A DNA stretch of 7,815 nt from positions 1 through 7,815 of the forward strand of contig JACIWP010000148.1 of assembly GCA_014360855.1 (NCBI GenBank), written 5' to 3'. The translations under genes were made by a program, and so were the position numbers. Below the pieces are notes generated by a model. It was not told the DNA's origin. It saw nothing but the letters and a program-made list of their open reading frames with translations, and did no database searches. This document shows positions 1 to 6,496 of this stretch, in pieces. Every line of letters begins with the position of its first letter. The stretch's first letter is position 1. The stretch is from Anaerolineae bacterium. GTDB lineage: Bacteria > Chloroflexota > Anaerolineae > JACIWP01.

Positions 1-2
1 GT

Positions 3-62
3 GATGAGATTGGCCATCAAGCGGGCGGTGATGGGCACGCGCGGCTGGTCCTTCTTGTCGGA
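3..62 (-). other. prs: Fragment of ribose-phosphate pyrophosphokinase (Prs) at a chimeric edge
   Basis: Read on the minus strand from 62 down to 3, these bases give 20 codons without a stop, SDKKDQPRVPITARLMANLI. This matches the conserved stretch of PRPP synthase that begins at the ATP-binding RQDRK-type loop (here RSDKK-like) and continues through R-x-P-I-[ST]-A-[KR]-L-x-A-N-L. Prs makes phosphoribosyl pyrophosphate from ribose 5-phosphate and ATP in the cytoplasm. Only about 20 of roughly 310 residues are present: the C-terminal part would lie left of position 1, and the N-terminal part is replaced at about 57-63 by secA on the opposite strand. The plus-strand reading of the same bases does not match SecA. 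Recognition is from memory of the family motif. The fragment is short, but the match is specific. It is most likely a chimeric join rather than a real pseudogene. Confidence 0.75.
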
Positions 63-3000
63 AGAGCTGAGCCGAATGCTCCAGGCGCGCGGCATCGAGC
101 ACGTGGTACTGAACGCCAAGGAGCATGCCAAGGAGGCGCAGATTATCGCGCGCGCCGGCGAACCGGGCCGGGTCACGGTCGCCACGAATATGGCCGGCCG
201 CGGCGTGGACATCAAGCTGGGCGGCGAGCTGACCGATGAGGTGATTCAGCAGGCGCACAAAGTCCTGCGCCAGCGCGGCATTGACCCGTTCCAAGCGACG
301 TCGGAACAGTTCGACTCGGCGGTGGCGGAGGTGGATCCGGAGTATGCCCTGCGGCGGGAGAAAGTGCTGGCTGCCGGCGGGCTGTACGTGCTGGGAACCG
401 AGCGGCATGAGGCGCGGCGCATTGACAATCAGCTTCGCGGGCGCGCCGGCCGGCAGGGCGAACCAGGCCTGTCGCGCTTCTTCCTCTCGCTGGAAGATGA
501 CCTCATGCGTCGGTTTGGCGGCGACAGCATCGCCAATCTCATGGCGCGCCTGGGCGTGGAAGATGACATGCCCATCGAGCACAGCCTGGTCAGCAAGTCC
601 ATCGAATCGGCGCAGATGCGGGTCGAAGGGTACAACTTCGATATCCGCAAGCATTTGCTGGAATACGATGATGTGCTCAATCAACAGCGCGAGCTGATTT
701 ACAGCCAGCGCCAGCGCATCCTGACCAAGGACAACCTGTGGCCGGACCTATGGAGCATGATTGACACCGAGCTTCAAGAGCGCTTCGAGGAGGTGCGCAA
801 GGACCCGGCGCACCTGACGAAGTGGGTGCAGTTTTACGACATCCTCATGCCCCTGCAGTTCGCGCCGGTGGAGATTCAGAAGGGCGCAAGCCGCAAGAAG
901 GGGGGTAAGACCGTCGCTTCCACAACGGCGGTGGAGGTGATGCGCTATCCGTACAGCCTTGGGCAGAACCGCACCCTCTTCCCGCCGTTCAGCATCGGCT
1001 TCGTGGCCCATTTCCTCGCCGGCGTGGAGCCGGCCCAGCGTCGGTCCAGCTTCCTTGACCTGGTCCATACGGGCCTGGAGCTGTACGGCGAGGATATCGA
1101 GGAGCAGTTCGTGCATGCGGCCTTCCGCGAGGCCATCGCCGGCTACGACGAGCAGTGGGAAGGGCAGAAGGAGTTCCTGTCCCAGCGCGTGCAGACCTAT
1201 CTGAGCATGCTGGAAGAGCGCGGCCGGCCGTTCAATGCTCGCGAAATGGTGGACCAGGTCCTGCGCGGCCTGTCCATCCGCATGGAATTCCCGCGCGATA
1301 TGCGCTGGGAGGAGCTGTCGCCGGACGATGTGCATGAAATGCTGGAGTCTACCTTTCTGCAGGTATTCCACACCGGCATCTGCCTGCAAAAGGTGGCCAT
1401 GGTGAAGTCCGCGTTGCCAGAGCGGTACGGCCTGGACCAGGTGAGCGTTGCGGAGCTGGATGAGAGGACCCGGGAGTGGTTCGCCGGCGTGCTGATCGCG
1501 AACGCCTATACCGATTCTGGCGCGGAGCAGTTGGAGCGCCTGCTGGAAGGGCGCGGCAAGGGGCAGGGTGCATATTCTGTCCTGCAGTGGCTGAACGATG
1601 CGGTGCCGCTGTCCCGCGTTCCACTGCCGGACCTGGAGCAGTTCCTGGCCGGCGTGGTGCGAGAGCAGTTGCGCCGCTGGAGCGAGCGGGTGGAGCAGGA
1701 CCTGGCGGCCAGGCTCCAACTCCTGCAAGTGCCGGCGGGAGAGGATGTCGTCTCGGTGGGGCAGTGGCTCCTGGATACGCTGGCGGTGGTGGACCCCCAG
1801 GCCTACCGTCTGCTGTGGCGGGTCCCGCCGGCATACCTCGCCGCCGCAGTGATCCGCACCCAGCTCTCCCTGGAAGAGGCATATGCCGAATTTCGGCAAC
1901 AGCTCAGCCGCTGTATTGCGGAGCGCCAGTCGGTATGGGGTGAGGTGGAGTTGGCCCGCTATGCGCACCTTCGCCTGCGGGACCTGGAGCTGAAATATCT
2001 GGATGCCCTGGCGCGCTTCTGGACCCTGCGGGAGCTGGGGGAGATTGATCTGACGCCTTTGCAGTTGCCGGCTGAATGGTATGATATCTTCGCCAAAGCA
2101 CTGACCGTCTATTCCTGGCGCGAACAGCAGATCGGCGTCTGGCCGGTGTTCGATGAGGTCGCCGCCCGGGTGGCGGATTATCTCCCTGAACGTCTGGACC
2201 CTCGCGGCGGACAGTTGGACCGGCCGCTGTTCGACGCGGTGGAGGCCATGCTCCTGGAGAGCGGGGCGTTCGACGATGTGCGCGCGGAAGAGGAGTTCGC
2301 CGGCCGCCGGCTGGCCGAAATGCCGCGCGCCGATATGGAAGAGCTGGCCGAGTATGTGGGGGAGCAGTATCTGAATCCCCTGCGCAGTAAGACCATCGGC
2401 TCCCTGGACGATGCGCTTCAGCGGCATATTCAACAGGTCCTGCGTGGGCGCGGCTATTTCCGGGATGAGCGCCGGCTTCAGGAATTTCTGGTCCATCAAT
2501 CCCTGCATGACCTGGGGGATGAGAACGCGCGCCTGGTCGCCCGTGCGCTGGTGCGCCGGCAGATGGAGGAAGCCCGCAGTCGCGCGGTCGAGGAGCTGGA
2601 TTACACCCTGCGCGAACGGGTCATCGTGGCCATGCGCTCCGCCGGCGTGGTGCTGAAAGAGGACGTGTTTGCACCCTGGCGGGATAAGGCGTTCGCGCAG
2701 TGGGACCCGGCACTGCAGGAGGCGTTACAGCGTTCGCTGGGCGCGGTCCTGTGGCCGAAGGGCATGCCGGCTGGCCTCCTGCCCGATGACCTGCGCGATA
2801 CGCTGTGGCGTGCGGTCATCGGCGCCGGCCTGTTCACGGAGCGCGCTCGATTGAGCGCGTTCCAACTGGCGGACGTGGGCAAGCTTCCGCCTGACATCCA
2901 GCCCGCCCTGCGGGCTTTCCTGAGCGCTCGCCTGCGTGGGCAGTTGGCCGGCCGAACGGGCCGTCAACTGCCGCCGGCGCTGTACAAACGCGTGCGCGGG

Positions 3001-4791
3001 TTCCTGGAAGAGGAAGGCTATTTCCTGGATCAGGAAAAGCTGGCGCAGATGGAAACCCGCTCCCTGTCCAGCATGGACGGCAAGGTCGTCACCGCGGTGG
3101 AGCGGGCGGTGGGCCGGCGCATCCTGGCCGGCGCCGACCAGCGCAAGATTATGAACCTGGAGAAGGAACTGCGCGAGAGCATCCTGCGCTATCTCGACCA
3201 GGAGAACATCTACCGTAAGCCCGACAAGCGGCGGGCATTCCTCCGGCGCACCCTGTCGGAGATCGATGCCTCCCTGTACAACGGCATTGCCCAGTATCTG
3301 GGCCGGCAGGCGCTGGCGGAGGTGCGCTCGCTCCCGCTTGCCTCCCTGCCGGCGGAGCTGGCGGAGACGGTGCGGGCGGAAGCGCTGGCCGCCGGCGAAT
3401 TGCTGGACCGCGCCCGCCTGCGGCAGTTCGAGGAATCCCCGTTGGAGGCTCTGCCGGAGCCTGTGCGCCAGTCTCTCCTGCGCTTCCTCGACGCACAGCT
3501 CGAGCAGTTCCTGCGGTCGCCGGCGGACACCGGCGAACTGTATGAGGGAATGCTGGAGGACATCAAGGAGTTCCTGGGCCGGCAGGGATATTTCCTGAAA
3601 GAGGATGCCTGGCAGGAATTTCAGGCGCTTCAGCCGGAGCGCCTGGAGATCCCGGTGCGGCAGGCTTTGCATGAAGCGCTGGGGCGGTTCGTATGGCCGC
3701 AGGTCAAGGATTATCCGCCGGCGCAAGTTCCGCCGGCCTGGCGGGGACGCGTCGAGCAGGCGGTGTATCACTGCGAGCCGTTTATTGATGCGGAGCGCGA
3801 GCAGGCCCTGCTCCGGCGGCGGTTCGACCAGTGGGAGCCGGCGGAGCGCCAGAAGGTGGAAGACCGCCTGGCGGAGCAGTTGCTGGCAGAGATAGGCCCA
3901 CAGCGCGTCGCTAACCTGGGCGAGGAAATGCGCCAGTCCATTCGTCAATGTCTGGACGAGCTGGCAGTCTTCCACGATGCGCGCAGGGAGCAGTCACTGC
4001 TGGAGGAGACGCTGGGCGGACTGCGCGTCGAGGATTGGCGCGCGGTGGCACAGAGCTGGGGCATGAAATTGTTGGAGGCCTGGCTGAACCGTCCGGTGCG
4101 GGAGATGCCGGCCGACCTGCAGGAATGGGTCATGCGCTATATGCGCGGCAAAGGGGCTTTCCTGGACCAGGGCCGGCGGGAAGCCTTCCGACAGGAAGGG
4201 TTGGCCAGCCTATCGCAAGAGTATCAACGGCGTGCGCTGGATTTCGCCCGGACGTGGGAGCGGGAGCGTCTGTCCAGGAGTGTCCTGAGCGATCTGTCTT
4301 TGTCTCTGCGCTGGCAGGTGGAGCGGGCGGCCATTGATTCAGCGCCGCCGGCGGAGGTCAAGCGCCTGCGGAGCTACGAGGGTCAGAAGCTCAGCGACAT
4401 AGATTCTGAGCTGGTGAACATGTTCCTGCGCTATATCGGCCTTCCGCATGTGCGCGCCCTGCTGGATGTGCCGCTGGGTTCGCTGGATGCGGATGCCCGG
4501 GCGCTGATGCGCGACTTCCTGGGGGATCGGGTGATGCTGGAGATTCAGCGGCGGGTGATGCTGGCGTTTGTGAGCCGGCTGTGGATCGACTACCTGACCG
4601 AGATGGAAGACCTGCGCCAGGGCATTGGGCTGGAGGCGTTCGGCCAGCGCGACCCGCTGGTAGAGTACAAGCGCCGCGCCTATCAGATGTTCCAGCACCT
4701 GATTGAGTCCATCCGCCACGCGGTCATCGAGCGCGTGTTCGCCCTGGAGCCATTGCCGCTCCAGCTCGAGCGGACGCTGGAGACGGGATAA
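58..4791 (+). CDS. secA: Preprotein translocase ATPase SecA, 5'-truncated, giant repeat-bearing wing domain
   Basis: SecA is the cytoplasmic motor that pushes unfolded preproteins through SecYEG using ATP. The first ~420 residues (NBD1, preprotein cross-linking domain) lie off the window. Numbering codons from position 1, NBD2 covers about 20-190, with TNMAGRGVDI (62-71; family usually GRGTDI), GTERHEARRIDNQLRGRAGR (132-151) and LSLEDDLM. The scaffold helix runs about 192-241 with RKHLLEYDDVLNQQR. The scaffold resumes at about 1510, with LWIDYLTEMEDLRQGIG and QRDPLVEYKRRA near 1527-1560. Between these halves E. coli and Bacillus SecA have roughly 100-130 residues; here there are about 1,260. 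Residues 245-690 are helical without clear repeats, and 741-1496 are twelve 63-residue repeats. A basic patch lies at 294-303 (KGASRKKGGK). The protein ends at ETG with no C-terminal cysteine/histidine zinc site. The frame is open to position 1, but codons 1-19 are not SecA, so the feature starts at 58. Full length would be near 2,000 residues. Confidence 0.95.
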   Translation, partial: SEELSRMLQARGIEHVVLNAKEHAKEAQIIARAGEPGRVTVATNMAGRGVDIKLGGELTDEVIQQAHKVLRQRGIDPFQATSEQFDSAVAEVDPEYALRREKVLAAGGLYVLGTERHEARRIDNQLRGRAGRQGEPGLSRFFLSLEDDLMRRFGGDSIANLMARLGVEDDMPIEHSLVSKSIESAQMRVEGYNFDIRKHLLEYDDVLNQQRELIYSQRQRILTKDNLWPDLWSMIDTELQERFEEVRKDPAHLTKWVQFYDILMPLQFAPVEIQKGASRKKGGKTVASTTAVEVMRYPYSLGQNRTLFPPFSIGFVAHFLAGVEPAQRRSSFLDLVHTGLELYGEDIEEQFVHAAFREAIAGYDEQWEGQKEFLSQRVQTYLSMLEERGRPFNAREMVDQVLRGLSIRMEFPRDMRWEELSPDDVHEMLESTFLQVFHTGICLQKVAMVKSALPERYGLDQVSVAELDERTREWFAGVLIANAYTDSGAEQLERLLEGRGKGQGAYSVLQWLNDAVPLSRVPLPDLEQFLAGVVREQLRRWSERVEQDLAARLQLLQVPAGEDVVSVGQWLLDTLAVVDPQAYRLLWRVPPAYLAAAVIRTQLSLEEAYAEFRQQLSRCIAERQSVWGEVELARYAHLRLRDLELKYLDALARFWTLRELGEIDLTPLQLPAEWYDIFAKALTVYSWREQQIGVWPVFDEVAARVADYLPERLDPRGGQLDRPLFDAVEAMLLESGAFDDVRAEEEFAGRRLAEMPRADMEELAEYVGEQYLNPLRSKTIGSLDDALQRHIQQVLRGRGYFRDERRLQEFLVHQSLHDLGDENARLVARALVRRQMEEARSRAVEELDYTLRERVIVAMRSAGVVLKEDVFAPWRDKAFAQWDPALQEALQRSLGAVLWPKGMPAGLLPDDLRDTLWRAVIGAGLFTERARLSAFQLADVGKLPPDIQPALRAFLSARLRGQLAGRTGRQLPPALYKRVRGFLEEEGYFLDQEKLAQMETRSLSSMDGKVVTAVERAVGRRILAGADQRKIMNLEKELRESILRYLDQENIYRKPDKRRAFLRRTLSEIDASLYNGIAQYLGRQALAEVRSLPLASLPAELAETVRAEALAAGELLDRARLRQFEESPLEALPEPVRQSLLRFLDAQLEQFLRSPADTGELYEGMLEDIKEFLGRQGYFLKEDAWQEFQALQPERLEIPVRQALHEALGRFVWPQVKDYPPAQVPPAWRGRVEQAVYHCEPFIDAEREQALLRRRFDQWEPAERQKVEDRLAEQLLAEIGPQRVANLGEEMRQSIRQCLDELAVFHDARREQSLLEETLGGLRVEDWRAVAQSWGMKLLEAWLNRPVREMPADLQEWVMRYMRGKGAFLDQGRREAFRQEGLASLSQEYQRRALDFARTWERERLSRSVLSDLSLSLRWQVERAAIDSAPPAEVKRLRSYEGQKLSDIDSELVNMFLRYIGLPHVRALLDVPLGSLDADARALMRDFLGDRVMLEIQRRVMLAFVSRLWIDYLTEMEDLRQGIGLEAFGQRDPLVEYKRRAYQMFQHLIESIRHAVIERVFALEPLPLQLERTLETG
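2221..4488 (+). repeat. Twelve tandem 63-residue helical repeats inside SecA
   Basis: These are protein-level repeats inside secA. Repeats start at SecA residues 741, 804, 868, 929, 992, 1055, 1118, 1182, 1245, 1308, 1371 and 1434, and the next phase mark is at 1497. Lengths are 61-64, totalling 756 residues (12 x 63). The pattern is a short helix (L-x-x-x-V/I-x-x-h-L), a glycine/aromatic turn (for example GAFDD, GYFRD, GYFLD, GYFLK, GAFLD), a second helix with R-x-x-x-F, an L-x-x-L step, a third amphipathic helix, then a closing L-P or L-D into the next unit. DNA copies are strongly diverged, so the expansion is old and kept by selection. A shortened copy may precede the array (PAEW at 690, 50 residues before the first phase mark). 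The array leads directly into the second half of the helical scaffold. The repeat matches no family I can name. An all-helical solenoid is inferred, not seen. Confidence 0.9.
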
Positions 4792-4805
4792 GTGTGCAAA
4801 AAGGG

Positions 4806-4834
4806 TTGCTAATTTGCATCATACATGTTAGAAT
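4806..4834 (+). promoter_or_regulatory. Likely sigma-70-type promoter with extended -10
   Basis: A -35 box TTGCTA (4806-4811) and a -10 box TAGAAT (4829-4834) are separated by 17 bp. A TG at 4826-4827 sits one base before the -10, making an extended -10 element. The stretch is clearly richer in A/T than the genes on either side and begins 14 bp after the secA stop. Transcription would start near 4841 and read the winged-helix/KaiC operon, leaving a leader of about 100 nt. No terminator hairpin with a T tract is visible between secA and this promoter, so read-through from secA is also possible. Confidence 0.6.
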
Positions 4835-4885
4835 ATCCAATAGAGAAATCGCTGGAGCTGTGGCAACGTCTGAGAGGATGAGGAG

Positions 4886-4907
4886 GTCCGCCGGCTGGAC
4901 TGCGGAC
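4886..4907 (+). other. Hairpin in the operon leader
   Basis: GTCCGC (4886-4891) and GCGGAC (4902-4907) can pair as a 6-bp stem around a 10-nt loop. A competing smaller pairing, GTCC with GGAC (4896-4899), is possible. It sits in the untranslated leader, about 19 nt before the ribosome binding site of the winged-helix gene. No T tract follows, so it is not an intrinsic terminator. It could modulate translation or be chance in GC-rich DNA; I do not recognise a known riboswitch. Confidence 0.3.
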
Positions 4908-4925
4908 GTGTTGGAGCGCTGACGG

Positions 4926-4933
4926 AAAGGAGG
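4926..4933 (+). promoter_or_regulatory. Ribosome binding site that fixes a TTG start
   Basis: AAAGGAGG is a near-perfect Shine-Dalgarno sequence. It lies 6 bases before TTG at 4940, separated by a run of six C. Later in-frame ATG codons (for example 4976 and 4985) have no comparable site, so the rare TTG is the supported start. Confidence 0.8.
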
Positions 4934-4939
4934 CCCCCC

Positions 4940-5317
4940 TTGAACGTCACCAGCGATGATTTTACGGCTCGCTTGATGAATGACATGGATCCCCGACTGC
5001 TGGATTTCATCAAGAACAAGGTGAATTCCTTTATCAAGTGGGATCTGATGCGCTTCTTCTATGAAAACCCCAACACTGCGGACACCGTGGAAAATATCGC
5101 GCGCTATGCCGGCCGCAATGCCGCGGCAGTGAAGCCGGAGCTGGACGAGCTGGTGGAAGCCGGCGTGATGGAACGACGCATGGTGGGGGATATGCCGGTC
5201 TACATGCTCTCCAACGACCCGGAAATGCGCCGGCTGGTGAATGACTTCATCACGGCCTGTGAGGACCGCCATTTTCGCGTCAAGGCGGTATATCATATCA
5301 TCCGCCAGATGCGCTGA
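4940..5317 (+). CDS. Small winged-helix (MarR/ArsR-like) transcriptional regulator
   Basis: This is a 125-residue, probably cytoplasmic DNA-binding protein. A winged-helix fold fits residues about 34-91: helix 1 (WDLMRFFYENP), a second helix with NIARYAGRN, a recognition helix around AAVKPELDELVEAG, and a wing at RRMVGDMPVYMLS. A 33-residue tail follows (NDPEMRRLVNDFI, then basic and helical), plausibly for dimerisation or partner contact. The N-terminal 30 residues are an acidic, then basic helical extension. The start is TTG, chosen for the strong site AAAGGAGG. It is the first gene after a candidate promoter and lies 63 bp upstream of the KaiC-like gene in the same direction, so the pair probably works together: the regulator as output or as autoregulator of the operon. 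Fold assignment is by pattern, and the exact family and DNA target are unknown. No metal- or effector-binding cysteines are present apart from one Cys in the tail. Confidence 0.8.
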   Translation: MNVTSDDFTARLMNDMDPRLLDFIKNKVNSFIKWDLMRFFYENPNTADTVENIARYAGRNAAAVKPELDELVEAGVMERRMVGDMPVYMLSNDPEMRRLVNDFITACEDRHFRVKAVYHIIRQMR

Positions 5318-5329
5318 GCCGCGGATGCC

Positions 5330-5354
5330 GGCGGCGGATGAGGATGATGCCGCC
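5330..5354 (+). other. GC hairpin between the regulator and KaiC-like genes
   Basis: GGCGGC (5330-5335) pairs with GCCGCC (5349-5354) across a 13-nt purine-rich loop. It lies in the 63-bp gap, 10 bases before the ribosome binding site of the next gene. No T tract follows. It might protect an mRNA end or set the relative expression of the two genes, but in DNA of this composition a 6-bp stem can easily be chance. Confidence 0.25.
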
Positions 5355-5380
5355 TATGCCTGCAAGAGGAGGCAGTCAGC

Positions 5381-6142
5381 ATGGAACGGGTGAAAACGGG
5401 AATTGCCGGCCTGGATGAGATGCTGCATGGTGGGTTCCTCCCGCTCACGGCCAACGTGGTGGAAGGCGCCCCGGGCACGGGCAAGACCACTCTGGGGATG
5501 CAGTTCATTTATTCGGGCATCGTCCAGTACAATGAGCCGGGCATTATCCTCACCTTTGAGGAGTTCCCCCAACAATATTACCGCGACGCGGCTTCGTTCG
5601 GGTGGGATTTCCGCTCCTTGGAGGCCGAGGGCAAACTGCGGGTCATCATGACCAGCCCGGAGGTCACCCGCCGCGACCTGGAGAGCATGGGGGGCATCAT
5701 CGAGTCCATGGCGGAAGAGATCGGGGCTAAGCGCATCCTGGTGGACAGCCTCTCCCATTTCGAGCGCCTGACGCGAGACCCGATTGAACTGCGCTCCCTC
5801 CAGTACAGCTTCATCAACGCGCTGAAGCGGGAAGGGCTGACCGCGGTCATCACCCACGAAACCCCGACGCTGTTCGGCCAGACCACGGAAGGGGATATGA
5901 ATCTGGCCTTTGTGGCGGATTCGTACATTCTCCTGCGCTATGTGGAGATTGATAGCGCCGTGCACAAAGCCCTGCTGGTGCTGAAACTGCGCGGCAGTGA
6001 TCATGCCAAGGATATCCGCCGCTTTGAGATTACCCCGCGCGGCATTGAGGTGCAGTCCAAGTTCGAGGGGCGGGAGGGCATCATGAGCGGCAGTCCGCGC
6101 CGCATGGCGGAGTATTTCGAGCAGGCATTTGTCAAGCGCTGA
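5381..6142 (+). CDS. Single-domain KaiC-like RecA-superfamily ATPase
   Basis: This is a 253-residue cytoplasmic ATPase of the KaiC/RadA-like group. The N-terminus TGIAGLDEMLHGGF is typical of the family. Walker A is GAPGTGKTT (29-37), the paired catalytic glutamates are E60-E61 (TFEEFP), and Walker B is RILVDS (118-123). The stretch ADSYILLRYVEI (179-190), KLRGS (202-206) and a C-terminal SGSPRRM (236-242) resemble the CII half of cyanobacterial KaiC. Cyanobacterial KaiC has two such domains and phosphorylates Ser431 and Thr432. This protein has one domain, and aligning on the shared D-x-x-I-L-L-x-Y-V-E-I puts A176 and F177 at those positions, so clock-type autophosphorylation is not expected. 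The start ATG has AAGAGGAGG 8 bases upstream. It follows the winged-helix gene and precedes membrane and GAF proteins, suggesting an ATP-dependent switch in signalling (inference). No kaiA or kaiB is in the window. Confidence 0.9.
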   Translation: MERVKTGIAGLDEMLHGGFLPLTANVVEGAPGTGKTTLGMQFIYSGIVQYNEPGIILTFEEFPQQYYRDAASFGWDFRSLEAEGKLRVIMTSPEVTRRDLESMGGIIESMAEEIGAKRILVDSLSHFERLTRDPIELRSLQYSFINALKREGLTAVITHETPTLFGQTTEGDMNLAFVADSYILLRYVEIDSAVHKALLVLKLRGSDHAKDIRRFEITPRGIEVQSKFEGREGIMSGSPRRMAEYFEQAFVKR

Positions 6143-6193
6143 TGAGCACGGGGGGTGCGCCGGCATCTTGGTTGGGTTGTCTGGGAGAACGGC

Positions 6194-6496
6194 ATGCCTG
6201 AAGGAACACTGCTCTATGTCCTGTTGATCGCAGTCATCGGCCTGGGCACCGCCGGCGTGCTGATGTTCCTTCTGCTCATCGCACGCTTTTACCAGGTGAA
6301 ATCGGGCCAGCCCACCCGTTATAGCCTCTTCGCCCTGGCGCTGGTGCTTTTCCTGGTGGGTGCTCTGCGCTACTCCTTTCTCCAGCGAGGATATGTGGGG
6401 GACCTGGTGGCCGATGGGGCGCTCTTCCTGGGGGGCTTATTGGTGATCGTCGCCGGCAATCATGTCTTTCGCTTGATGACCGGAGGGCGCTCGTGA
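6194..6496 (+). CDS. Small membrane protein with three transmembrane helices
   Basis: This 100-residue protein was not recognised. Three hydrophobic helices are visible: about 5-30 (rich in Leu, Ile and Val, ending IARFY), 43-62 (ending GALRYSFL) and 70-90 (VADGALFLGGLLVIVAG). A short basic loop RFYQVKSGQPTRY lies between the first two. There is no signal-peptidase site and no catalytic motif. The ATG at 6194 is chosen because GGGAG (6183-6187) sits 6 bases upstream; an in-frame GTG at 6155 would add 13 unlikely residues and has only a G run close before it. The gene lies 51 bp after the KaiC-like gene, and its stop overlaps the next start, so the two membrane proteins are probably translationally coupled and may form one complex. 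Its layout and the A-[LV]-R-[YF] end of helix 2 are shared with the next protein, suggesting remote paralogy. Confidence 0.75.
   Translation: MPEGTLLYVLLIAVIGLGTAGVLMFLLLIARFYQVKSGQPTRYSLFALALVLFLVGALRYSFLQRGYVGDLVADGALFLGGLLVIVAGNHVFRLMTGGRS

Noticed and set aside
1..57. GTG at position 1 as the true start of secA
   Set aside because: Codons 1-19 do not resemble SecA and NBD1 is missing. The bases encode Prs on the other strand. secA is truncated by the edge, not started there.
533..543. 11-bp GCCAATCTCAT that is an inverted match to bases 4-14
   Set aside because: The match does not extend on either side, and both copies are explained by codons of unrelated proteins (Prs ANLI, SecA ANLM). 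It is probably chance.
748..2508. Long minus-strand open frame of 586 codons opposite secA
   Set aside because: It is the antisense shadow of a GC-rich, codon-biased gene. It is rich in His, Gln, Leu and Arg, has no recognisable domain, and the plus strand carries the repeat-bearing SecA.
2725..3975. Minus-strand open frame of 416 codons opposite the repeat array
   Set aside because: Same cause: it mirrors the plus-strand repeats, with low-complexity His/Gln/Leu composition and no family motif.
2221..4488. DNA-level tandem repeats or a CRISPR-like array in the repeat region
   Set aside because: The 63-codon units are highly diverged in DNA. The periodicity is visible only in the protein.
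4878..4922. 14-codon open frame MRRSAGWTADVLER as a real leader peptide gene
   Set aside because: Its only purine-rich site directly abuts the ATG, too close for a usual ribosome binding site. It is kept only as part of the leader observation.
5354..6166. Minus-strand open frame of 270 codons opposite the KaiC-like gene
   Set aside because: The plus strand has clear Walker A and B motifs and a good ribosome binding site. The minus frame has no coherent domain.
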